This document shows, piece by piece, positions 50,201 to 61,500 of a stretch of DNA of 64,000 bases. Location: the NCBI RefSeq assembly GCF_029227915.1, contig NC_079886.1, forward strand, positions 16,654,501-16,718,500. Reading direction: 5' to 3'. The translations under genes and the position numbers were made by a program. Each line of letters begins with the position of its first letter. The stretch's first letter is position 1. This stretch comes from Hydractinia symbiolongicarpus (lineage: Eukaryota > Cnidaria > Hydrozoa > Anthoathecata > Hydractiniidae). The notes beneath the pieces are model-generated. The model was not told where the DNA came from, did no database searches, and was given only the letters and a program-made list of their open reading frames with translations.

Positions 50201-52976
50201 TCTACGCACCCACCAACCCCTCTTGTTAAGTACTATTTCGAATCTTAAGACCTCATTTATTCAAAAACAGTCATGCAAACTAGTGTTATATGAGAGAAAG
50301 ATATAACAGGGCCATTTACTAGCACATAAGATGACATTTTTGGTACTTTGGCGTAAGTCAAGAGACAAGAAACAAATGAAAGATGTAGATCATACACTAA
50401 AATAATTAAAAATATTCGTAATACATAAGAATTCTCTGTTACATAACAAAAGTACCAACCCACCCCTAAATTGTCCCAACAAAAATGATCATACCCCTCC
50501 CCCCACCCCTCAGGCGTTGCGTAATTATTGAATGGCCCCTTATATTCAGAAATTTTTAATTTTTTCGTTTAATCGTAAAAAAATCATACGTTCTAAATAT
50601 AGAGCGTTAAGCAAAGGCGTATGATTAGTGTTCCTGATTATTCTGCACATCCTGCTGTTTTGAACTGATAACGATCATAGAAAAAGAATGTCGCAGCATC
50701 TCCAAGATTAGATGAGTCTTTTCTTTTCATTTCCAGTGCACGAAATGGGGAGTTTACATCATATCTACGATAGCATTGGAGGAACTTCTTCTTTTTTTAC
50801 GCAGAAAGAGTCTCAGATAACAAATGTGTAGGATTTTTGTTAAAAACAATGGCATAGAAATAAGAAAAAACGTAAACAAATCTCGAACAAACAAACAAAC
50901 AAATTTTAACAAATAAACAAACAAACGAGTCCTTCCTGCCTAGAAAATTAGGTTTGAATAAAAAGATGCCACGAAAATGGAGCTAAAAGTCTTTAAATAA
51001 AAGTTATAAATGGACTGAAACAGGCAAATCTAACTCAAATTTCTCTGAACAAGTGACAGCTATTGATAATAGCTCTCTAGCACTTCCTTACTTTCCGCTG
51101 CAAGAGAATTTGTACCTAACACCACTATCGTCTCGATTTCCCAACTATCATCTCACTCTATCAGATTGTATATTTTCCAATATGTGCAGAGTGCAATGGC
51201 TTTCGTAGGAGGCCGAACAACGAGGTTACTTTTCCGAAATTTGCGTACATATTTAAAAACACTATGTCTATTATATTGTTTTTATTTCTATTTTATTGGT
51301 CATTAGAACTAATATGAAGACCCACCTGCGAAAAGGGGGCGGAAAGTTTTTCTTAAAACGTCGCGTCAAATTTGAAAAGAGTTATTTCCAACATTTGATT
51401 TCAAGCCTTGCAATTATTCCATCACGACACTCATTACCATGGTAACATTCAGACACTTGTTGTACCGGCACACAGAATATTATCGTGTATATATTGAGTT
51501 CAGGAAGAAGAATTGGAATAAGTATGGATTATTTTTTGTTAATAAAAAATGGATTAAACATTTAAATATTTATATTTGGAAAGTTGGTAAAATCAATTTT
51601 TTTTTTTTTTACATTAAGTAAGCAGATTAGAGAAGGAAAGTTTTTTCTTTGGATGTTTTCAATTTGTTGAAGTGATATTCTAGAAAAATCGAATTAGCTA
51701 CATGCTTTGTTTTAAAAATTCATGCTTTTCCTGAAAGTTTATACTTAAGTAAGAAATGTTCTATATAGATAGAAAATAATCGAGTTGTTAGGTGATTGTT
51801 CAAATTCAGAAGAAGAACAAGAAGAATTGTATGGCATAAGCCAGGTCAATAATTTTTTGTTTGATGTAGCAGGTGAAAACACCGAATTCTTCTTCTTCTT
51901 CTTCTTCTTCTTTTTCTTCTTCTTCTTCTTCTTCTTCTTCTTCTTCTTCTTCTTCTTCTTCTTCTTCTAACTAAACACCTGGTTCCCCCTATCTTTCTTT
52001 AACAAAAAAACTTGAAGATATGTTTTTTTTTTAATTCCGAAACGGATGGTACCCAAAGAATCACACTATTAAGTTAACTTTTATAAATCAGTTCGAGTCT
52101 ATTATATTATAGAGTAAAAGAATTTGTTTATCAGCTGCTTGTGTAATATATAACTATTTGTATTTTGATAAACATTTGACAATGAAGTTTGACTCGTGTT
52201 TTAAAGTGTTCTTGTTTCCATAGCTTTTTTTCCGCATTTTAATGGTGAAGAGGGGTGGTTGAAGTGTTTTTGGTTATCATTCAAGTAATTCGATTTTACG
52301 ATTTCTTATAGAGTTGATCTTGCTGATTAAAAGTAGGATTTTCTTTCTTCTAAGAAGCAGAATGTAAGCCGCACTAGATCCAAAGTTTTTTGATTGTATT
52401 TTAAGTATTAACCAAAGGATGAGTAAGTAGTAGATATGGTCATTTATAGAAACAACTGCATATCAAAGTGGTAATAAAAATAAAATTAAAAAAAAGATAA
52501 TAAAAGATATCATAAAATATATAAAAGATATTATATTAAAGAAAACAGAAGAAAAAAAGAGAAAGAAAATTTTGGGTTAGAGAAGTTTCTTAGGATTAGT
52601 TAACACAGCTTTCCGACATCTTCGGTAATGTATCTTTTTCTTTTTCGGGCAATTTTCTGTAAATATTCATTTACTGAACTTTTGTGCACTGTCTCATACC
52701 AAGCTTGTTCTTGCACATGTAAGTGTGAGAAAGTTCAACAATTTTCTCATTTTTAATATATACTTCTTTATTTCTTCTTGATTCGGAACCAAAAGTAGTT
52801 ATATAGCACCAATAGAGTCATTTGCGTGTATAGTTTTAAAAGCTTTTTTAAACTGTCGTTATGAAGATATAAAAATCTTCCCGCGTAAAGGCTAGAGAAA
52901 TAAAACATAATCTACCTTTTGCAAGTGTCCAAAAGCAGGAAACTATAAGCAACCACATGTTGATAACTTCCACCAT
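38275..52976 (-). CDS. type I membrane protein with nine C1q/TNF-like jelly-roll domains, one Ig and seven EGF domains (1827 aa)
   Basis: Seventeen exons join in phase: 52916-52976, 47281-47403, 44534-47085, 44224-44456, 42901-43743, 42556-42767, 41590-41750, 41117-41252, 40602-40724, 40233-40355, 39710-39841, 39472-39594, 39248-39400, 39053-39169, 38845-38967, 38275-38543 (16 listed blocks plus any unseen UTR exon). The total is exactly 1828 codons. Exon 1 is a signal peptide (MWLLIVSCFWTLA). About nine repeats of ~140 residues follow, each with a G(I/V)Y(Y/M)(V/I)SA(N/H)I-type strand, as in C1q/TNF folds. Residues ~1342-1440 are an Ig domain (TWTCQAYG, WYKN, DTGVYHC). Seven EGF modules (D(I/V/E)(D/N)EC, GSYKC) span ~1441-1739, each on its own phase 1-1 exon. 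A helix at ~1777-1797 and a 30-residue basic tail with YIEM end it. The function is unknown; adhesion or recognition at the cell surface is inferred. The donor at 44224 is the least certain junction. Confidence 0.85.
41877..42465. repeat. cluster of short hAT-like inverted/direct repeats in an intron
   Basis: CTTTAAGGCAGATTCATAC at the left recurs inverted at 41980-41998 (AACACGCCTTTAAG) and near 42280 (GTGTGAATTTTGCTTTAAG). A second unit repeats TTTAAGT...AAAACGCAG.TTCTT at 42290-42345. The pattern fits overlapping short MITE insertions between the Ig and jelly-roll exons. Confidence 0.4.
48600..49110. repeat. interspersed repeat related to the element at 5582-6113
   Basis: The segment 48695-48810 aligns with 5630-5760. 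Shared words in order are CTATGTT, TAGCTA/TGGCTA, TTATCT.TTA, GACAC/GAACAC, TTTTTAG, GAT.TTGG.(T/C)ATTATT and AAACTA. The copies are strongly diverged. The boundaries here are not defined. Confidence 0.45.
50087..50541. mobile_element. MITE-like element with G-run ends
   Basis: The left end is a run of 17 G followed by AGCATTCAATTTTTACG. The right end, reverse-complemented, is AAGGGGCCATTCAATAATTAC. It is about 455 bases, non-coding, and lies in the intron of the jelly-roll/EGF gene. The long G run may have been extended by slippage or by assembly error. Confidence 0.55.
51887..51968. repeat. (TTC)n microsatellite
   Basis: An almost pure run of TTC (GAA on the other strand), about 80 bases with a single TTT interruption. 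It gives a spurious poly-Phe open frame. Confidence 0.95.
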
Positions 52977-55900
52977 TCGCCGCAGATAAATCATCATATA
53001 TAAAAAATCGTTAGTATTTTGTTATTCCGTAATGTGTTTTGCTATGTTGCTATGTCCCTGGTCTGTGGAATGTATTTATTAAATTTTTTTTTCAATACAT
53101 CAATTTAATATTCAGAAGTGATTCACATCGTATGGTCCTTTTTTTCTTCAATTAGAATTTCATTTCAGAATTGAATGAGGTATTGATTATAAATTCATTT
53201 TTGACCATAATTTTTTCATTTTTAATGATATTTTATTGCTCTGATGAAAAAAGATATGTTATCTTTCTTGCTTACACTTTTTGGTCATAGAGAGTGAAAT
53301 TTTAAACTTTTAATGCAGCCTCGAATGAATTAGTTTTCTTTAAAGTAGCTACCACTGCTATTTCTTGACTTTTTTTAATCAAAATAATTTTTTAAAACCC
53401 TCACCTGAAACTTGATAAAAATGTGAAATCTACAGATTCATACAACAAACAAGCAACCTAAACAAATTTTTAAATTCTGTGATAATTGACCTATGTTTAA
53501 AACCGAGACTTATATTAGTACAAATTAATAATTAAAAAGACTTTGACCGTAACATTATTACCACCAAAACAGCATTTTATGTCAGTTTAAGTTAAAAATT
53601 TATACACAACAATTCAACACTACATATGATCTTAAAGTCACAACATTAAAATTATAAAATTATAAAGAACATGTAACTATGTCAATGAATAATATTTGTA
53701 AGAGCAATTCTTCTTATTCTCTCTTTTCAACAAGGTTTTCAAGGGAAATTCATAGATCAATTAAAGTTTGTGATGCCTTCATTTTTTCTAGCTTATATCA
53801 AACTTTCTTTTATTACAAATGAAAAAAGCCCTGGATTAAAGTTTAAAAAATGAGAAACTGTTCTAAATATTTCGCTGCTTTAAATTATGTTTTGTATTGT
53901 AACAGGTTCAGCCGCAATGGTAAGAAAAATCTATTTGATGATTTTTTTTTATATTTTTGGAAGCATAACTTATTTAACCACGCATCTATGTTCTATAACA
54001 AGTCAGTGAACAAAATTCTAATCAACTTGTAAGTGTACAGGTTGAAAAAACAGGGACATTGAAAAATTTAAATAATAAAACTAAAATATAAAAATAGACT
54101 GCATAGTTGTAAAAAAACTTTTCTGAAATGGGTTTTTACTTTCAAAATTTGCATTCAGATTTTACCTACATATTTTAACTTCAAAAAGCAGCTCAAAGTT
54201 ACATCGAATAGTTAAAAGCTTCTTAACCTTTCGTAGGCCAGCCCTTTTGAGGTTAATGACGTTTTAATGTCGAAAGTGACGTCATCACATGTTCCAAACC
54301 TGAAACGGTAGAACATAAACTTCGAAATGAGAAAGAGACTTTCATGACTTTAAACTGTTAAGAAGGATGGGCCACCATGACAAGAGAATGACGTTGAACG
54401 AAAAATAATTTTTAATTGTCCTGAAGCTAACTTAAAATGATTAAAAGTCACCCAAACCCCAAAACGGTATGCTTTTGAAAAGATATTCTAAATTGGGAAG
54501 AGTACGTCATCCTTGGTCACAAAATATCTATGCAATATATTTTACATTTTTAAGGTTACTTTACCAGGAACATAACCAAGAATACCATTCACTAAAAAAG
54601 TCTGCTTTAGTCACGATTCTTTCATGCGCAATTTTTTAAAATATTAGTCGTATATATTACCCGATTCGCTATTTCGTGTATTCTTTCCCGTCAGTTAGCG
54701 CAGGGCAATGCGATTTACTTAGACCGGGTTATCACACGATTAAAGGTACAGTTTTAATGAGGTTTTTTTCAAAATTCTGTGTTTTTTGATTCACTAAAGG
54801 ATATATAAATGTTCGTCTACTTCGTATCAATTTCATATGATATTCCTAAAATTTGGCATGCATTGAGGGTCAAATTTTAATCATAAGTCACCCTTAATTC
54901 ACTTAATACGAAAAGGGATCCTTAAATTCAAATTCTCGACCTCTAACTGATAACCTGTGGATAGGCCTCTGTTTTATGAATGGACGAAGTGTGTGACTTT
55001 CATGGTGTTCTTCACTTTTATAAACTCCTATATCACACATGCCGCTGTTTCTAGGACGACCACCTCTACTACGAAAAACCACTTTCATCCATCTGCTATT
55101 TAAGAAGCTAAGAAATTGGATTATGAATTTGGGAGGTCTTCTGTTGTTGATTTCTAGAAGAATGTTCTAACTTCTGTAACAACAATGACAATTCGCGAAA
55201 GTTAAAATATTTATAAAACCGCTGACCACAAGAAGTAAAATGTGTAGTTGTAAAACAAAACCGCGTTGTCATAGAAACAAAAAAAACAAGAATTGGTGTT
55301 TTCATGTTAACCAAGAGTTACAATATTGAAAAGGTGTGTAAGCATCCCGTAACGAAGATAAAATTTTCTCACTCATCAATAGCAACTTTGTACCCAGGTC
55401 TATATAAATCTCAACGGCGCTGCGCTGTCTAAAAGTTCTAGGTTATGTGGCGTGTGGGTTAAACTTTGTCGAAAAGCCAATTCTACAATGCGTTGAAAAT
55501 TAATTAAGTAAGCAAGTAAGTAACGGGAGGTTTTAACAACAAGCTTATTTGTCTTGCTTAACCTGAGGTTTATAACTTCATAGGTTAACTTAATCGGAGC
55601 AATGTAGCTGTATTTACTCATTTACTTACGGAAAAGTGATCTTGTTTAGAGTAAAAGAAACAAACAAACAAGAAATTACATCATTACAGATAAAAATTAA
55701 AATGTCCTTATTGCGCAACAGCAAAGTGCAAAAATCTTAATCTCATTTTCAGGACTTCTTGTGAGTGTGCGAACTTGCTGCACTAACAAGTCTTTATGTT
55801 TACAGAATATGTTGCGCTAGCCTCTCTTTCATTTCTAAGCAGGTTTTAAAACGAGGCTTGATTAATGAATTGATATTTCTTAATGTCTTCTTTTCTTTTA

Positions 55901-58551
55901 AACAAGTGTGAAAAACAAATACAAAAGGGTGTTTTCTCGAAGTGCTAAAACAAATTGGAGATTGGTGGAGTTTCAAAATAACCTTCTTATATATTGTTCG
56001 ACCTGATCTTTTAAGGTTTATTCTGGCAGCTAATGTCTTTTTTAATATACATTTTTGTAACGTTAGAATTGAAAATAATATCAGAAATGCTGATGGAAGA
56101 CGGCAAGAACTTGTTTAGTATTGTTTACTGTAAGGGATGACTGATATAGCTAAAAATTGTACTACACGTTGATATAACGTCGGAGATGGAGAAAGAAAAC
56201 TATTTGACATTGTTGTTTTTTGGAGAACAAAAAGCATTTAAACCTATTTTGTCATCTACACGTTCCAAAGAGAGCCATGAGTTGCATATATGTTGATTTC
56301 GATGATTTAAAAGAATAAGGTAAAATGTAATCGTTGTTTTTACAGCGTACACCTATTGACTTATGACTATATGATTGATTATTGCTTCATTGCGCAATGT
56401 TATCCCCAGTACTCCTTTTTTACCTTATCAGTAAAATAAGTTGGTAAAAAGGACGGTAGAAAAGGGTGGTAAAAAAGGCGGTAAAAAATTTTAGTCGGTA
56501 AAAACATTAGTAACCAGCAGGGAATTTGGAAAGCTGAGCGCAAAAACGAAGCTCCTTTGAGAAGCAAAGCCTTAGGGACGAAGTTGCACAGTTAAATGTT
56601 TGGAAATACTTGTTTAGTTAAGAAATAAAGACCTTTAAGGGAAGGAAGTTGAAAATCTGGAACAATAAAAACAAATACTTTGCACAAGGATAATGAAAAA
56701 GAAATTTACTTAAGAGAACGAGTCGCGGATGAGGTTAAATTCTGTTTTGTTGGTAGCAAGGACGGAATAAAGTAGTTTTGGAATAACATTATACCGTATT
56801 CGAAATAAAATTTTATTAGCAGGTTAAATCCCGTTTCTTGATTCGTCATGTTATCATCCTCTTCCTTGCATCAGCTTGCTTAGTTTCTTCTCAGAGTTTA
56901 TTTATCTCATTCTTACTTCCCCACCTAATTTTATTCTTGTTTTTGTTTCATGTGTTTTTGTGTTCTTGTTAACGTTGAAGTCAGTCACTGTTATAAGCAG
57001 CTGAATAGCAAAACCACGCCATCAATCTTTGTGGAAAGATGTTATATTTTATGTAAGCACCAGTCGATAACTGATTGATGGAATTAGTTTCCGTTCCGAA
57101 CAATTTATTGGAATGATAGTGCTATGGATCGGCTAAAAGTAAACGCAGGTGCATAGGGTTGCATCGTGTCAATCAAAAATTAAGCTTATTTCCTAACGGC
57201 GAGAGTTTATCACACGGTGACTGGGATAAGAATTTTGTGATCCATAAATATAGTTTTCTTTTCACAACATTTTTTATATCTCATTTTACACACTAATTTA
57301 AATTTAAACTTTAAATTTTTAACCCAATATTCTTTGGACCAAAAAGCTTTTGTTCAGTTACTTCTTATTTTAATTTACAAACATAGGTTATTTCTTAAAT
57401 AGCTTTAGAAATATCTACTAACATAAGACAATAGAGAGATTGTGTTTTAAGACTCAAAGGTGGCAATCAGAGTTTATATCTTGACACTCCAAAGCAACAC
57501 GCTTCTTCTGCACTATGTTGTTAGGTGAAGAGATATAAAGATTTTTATCTCTTTTTATATATATTTTTTTATTTCTTGTATTATCTTGTATTTTCTATTA
57601 TCTTTTAGCTTTTATCTCATAGATAACAATTTCATTTCTAATTTTGTTTCTTGTTTTAGTTATCCCAAAGGGTAAACTCGTCCCCAGGCTCTCCTGGTAT
57701 GTTTTCAGGGTTAGTCAGAACTTATCACTGGAAATGAAGTTTTTTAAAAGAACGACGTTCTGTTTTTTATTTCTGTTTTAGATAAGCAGTGTTTAAATAC
57801 CTTTAACAAATACTTTACAATTATGCGTTTTAATTCACACTCCACAAAAGAAAAACGTATCCTCTCTCGTCTTCAGGCTTCACAATTTCTTTATCAGGAC
57901 AAAATCTAAAATTTCCTAAACTTTGAGTTCCGTTCAATATAATAATGAAGAAAATTTAAAAGCTCCAAGAGAAAGGTGTTTTGCTAAAGTTCTCAGGGAG
58001 TGCTAAAGGCTAGAAAGTGGAAAAGCTTTTGAGGCCTTTATAGCGAAAACTTTACCATTATAACAATTAATTACTAGTGGAAGTCTCAATCGCTTCTTTT
58101 TAGTTCTTAACTCTAGCCGAAAGAAAAAGCACTGCTGCAACATGTGACATCAAGGTCATTCCCAGGGCTTTTTACTTTTGTCACACTGGAAGAAAAAAAC
58201 TTCAGGAATGATTACAATAAGCGGTGTAAGGTGAGAAAAAGAAAAGCGTGAAAAGATAAAATAAAAAAGCCAGACATTTGATTAGACAATTAATGTCGGT
58301 CTTTTAAATAGAATATGGAAAAGTGCTGTAATGAAAAAAGCATTGAGGTGAATGTAAAAAAACCCTTTATTTTATGCCATTGAGTTCTTTATGAGAAATA
58401 TATTTTATCTGGAAAACAGTTCCGTCAAAATAAAATTTATACTTTTATGATTGGCACCTTAGATTAAAATACTAGGCCACCAAAGAAACAGGTTACAGAA
58501 CAAGAAGAACAACAGAGAGAATCGCATGATGAAGTGTTTTTAGACGAAAAT
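52977..58551. other. divergent intergenic region between two jelly-roll genes
   Basis: These 5.6 kb lie between the start codons of the minus-strand and plus-strand jelly-roll genes, so both promoters are probably here. No known element or exon could be supported. A minus-strand open frame at 54903-55088 (RSRGGRPRN...) has no recognisable domain. Repeats of GGTAAAAA occur near 56440-56510. Confidence 0.5.
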
Positions 58552-61500
58552 ATGGCAAGGTGTGGGTTCACCACTATCATTATCAACTTCTTCTTTCTTC
58601 ATCTAGGTAAGATGTTTTGTTACTTCCTTTGTTCTGTGATCGTTCATTGCAGTACCGATAAAGGGGACATTTATGCTCGTGTGAAACTTTAAAGTTAGTC
58701 GGTAACCAGAGCCAACACAGAACAGACATCAGCTAGACATTAGCCTCGTAGATTTTTTTAAATGTAAACGTGTTATAAATTGCGACTAGAAAATCGCTGT
58801 CTACCAGGCTAAAACACGTATAAAGTCAATTTTGCTTCATGTCGGAGTACTGGCTATTTGACGTTTTTATTCAACCATATTTTAAAATAGTTAAAAAAAC
58901 TGCTGTAGTCTTGGATGGTAAGCTCCCAAGTTTCTTATCATCCAATGCAATTTTAACCCAAAAATGTTTCTTTAGCTTTTAAAGCAGAATCAACTTCAAG
59001 AGTCCTGTATGGGATTTATGTTGGTCATTTTCTTAAGTCTTATTGTTGCATTAGCCAGAAAAAAGTGGAAGGGGCATATAAACTTCGCTTGTCGTAGGGC
59101 CTGTCTAGGTTCTCAAAAAACTTTTAATTTAAACAATGTGTATCTGGTACAGCAAATCCGTTACTGATCGTTGCGCCTTGCGCCTTGCCCCTCGCCCCTC
59201 GCCACAAATCCTTTTTGCTTCACCGGCCCTGCTCCTCTATGACCTCTGGAAACTTCACACAGGTTTTTATTCCGAGAAAACGAATGGGGAAAAACCCCGT
59301 ACTCGGATGTTTACAACTGCTCGACTACTCAAAATCAACAGCGGATGGTATGATTTTTATTTTTCATTTTTAAGGTGCCTATTAATAATGAAAAGTCCTC
59401 AACCCCCCTGTATGTGATTTGTTGGCAGGGACTAAAAGTTTTTTAGCGATTTTCCACCTAAAGAATTGTTATCCTTGCAATTTTATTAAAACAAGATTCC
59501 TGCAAAAGGGTTTGGAAAGAAAGGTTAATGTTGCACTTGTTTAGGTTCTGTTCTGTTACAAACTAAAACTGCATCTTGGTAATTCCTTTCAAGCTGTCCT
59601 TGGGGTAGGGAAATTACATCACAGTTTCTCATCATCCACAGCTTGCATGTGTTTGAGCACCTGCATAAAAAGTTCAATATTTTCGATATTTTAATTTTTT
59701 GTCTATAACTTTCCGTTAACATTATGGGGCAACTTTTTTGGAAGTAGGTGTTAAACACACAAAAGTAAGACCAAGAGAAATAACATCAGTTTCTTGTCCT
59801 AGACACAATTAAAAAATAAATGTGGGAAATTTCATTATATATAAATTATTTTTGTAACTAAAATTTGTGCAATTAGGTATAGGGCTCAGTTAGCTTGAAT
59901 CAACGTAACAAAACACGATGTTTCAGCAGCTGTCAAATGACTAAGTACACAAGTACAAAAATATCCAAGTGCTCAATTTGTCCTGGGGCCTTTATTCATT
60001 ATTTTACTACAGCAAACAAGGTCAAGCATGTTTTACAGTCAAACCATTTTGAAAACTAGGTTGAATCATGTATTTTATTGAGTTCATTGATAAGAACATT
60101 ATACCTTGGATAGAAACAGAAGTATGTGTTGGTGAAACAAATGATAAAAGTGACTTTAAATTGAATACAGTTAAATAAATTTTGCTTCATAAAGGTTGTA
60201 GAACTGCAGAAATCTTTTTGATGGTGTCAACAATAACCCTTCATCTACCAAAAAACTTTATTTATCTATTGCTTCTATTGATTGATTCAACTTTTTGTAA
60301 GGCTTCCCTACAAAAAACAAATGTTCAAAGTTCAATTTACCTAACTGCTATAAAAACATCAAGAATCTACATTATTAATTTCCTATTTGAAATGCAAAAA
60401 GCATCTGACAAAATGAGTTAATTTAATTGGTATAAAATTTTCATTGTGATCCATGTTTTTTCAGGGTTAGTTTGGTTATGGAAAAAAAAGATTATAGTAC
60501 TGGGTATTTTTTTGCAAAACAGCATTATCATCAAAAATGTTCCTTATTGAGGTACAAAATTATTTTTTTATATTTCAGGTCACATGTATCCAGAGAATGG
60601 ATTGCATCTTCATATCCCAAAAAGTAATTTACATGTTCCAAAACAGAAATGGATACTTCTGCAACAATGGGAGAAAACTGCTGAAGATAAGGGATTTTTC
60701 TTACAGGGTTTCAAAAATTTTGTTGAGTCAAAACTTGTTGTATCAAAATCTGGACTATATTATATTGCACTGCATTTGCATTTTGATAAACTAACATCTG
60801 GAGATCATATAATAAATATCACATCAGAAGCAAGCAGTCATGTATCTAAAACTTCCAACAGAAACAGTATACAAGGGATTCATTTTAATGACGTCATTAA
60901 ATTTAACAAAGATGATAGAATTTCAGTATATGTCTTTTCTTCAAGTTCCCTGAGATTAACACAAAAGTCCAGATTTATATTGCAATTTGTAAGTCATTAT
61001 GAACAGTCTATTGGTTTTGTGGCACAGCCAAGTACACGCAGGACATTGAAACACAACAGGAAACGTCAATTAACTGAATGGAAACTTAATTTTGGAATTG
61101 TTAATGGGTTTTCCTCTTCAACTGGAACTTATATCATTTTAATGGATGGTTATTATCTTGTAACTTTTAAGTTTGTGTTATTAGATATCTCAGGGCGCGT
61201 TATTGTCATCATTTCCGCTGATGAAAGAGAACTGTTTCGAAAAGAAGAACAGTATAAAGGTTATAACAAATGGAAAACCATCACACACACTGGTGTGCAT
61301 AAATTTTCTTCCAAATCAAAAATCACTTTGAGTTTAGTAACAAACTGGGAAAATGGGTTTATCTCAGATAAATCATCATATTCAATTTTATTTTTGTCAA
61401 CATCTGATCCAAATTCTAACACAACTATGATCCATGAGCTGAAAGATAAAATTAAATATCTTGGTGGGAAGGCATCAAAAATAACAGATTGGGATGGAAC

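Larger units (their letters stand above)
47404..52915 (-). other. 5.5 kb first intron of the jelly-roll/Ig/EGF gene
   Basis: It separates the signal-peptide exon from the second coding exon (both borders phase 1). It contains a diverged interspersed repeat (48600-49110), a G-run MITE (50087-50541), an (AAAC)n stretch near 50885-50930 and a TTC microsatellite. Open frames such as 49235-49516 are AT-rich and featureless. Confidence 0.6.

Noticed and set aside
51785-51970. 61-codon plus-strand open frame ending in poly-Phe
   Set aside because: The tail is translated (TTC)n microsatellite and the start has no domain or splice support.
54903-55088. 61-codon minus-strand open frame beginning MKVVFRSRGGRPRN
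   Set aside because: Slightly protein-like, but no domain, paralogue or convincing splice sites were found; left as unknown.
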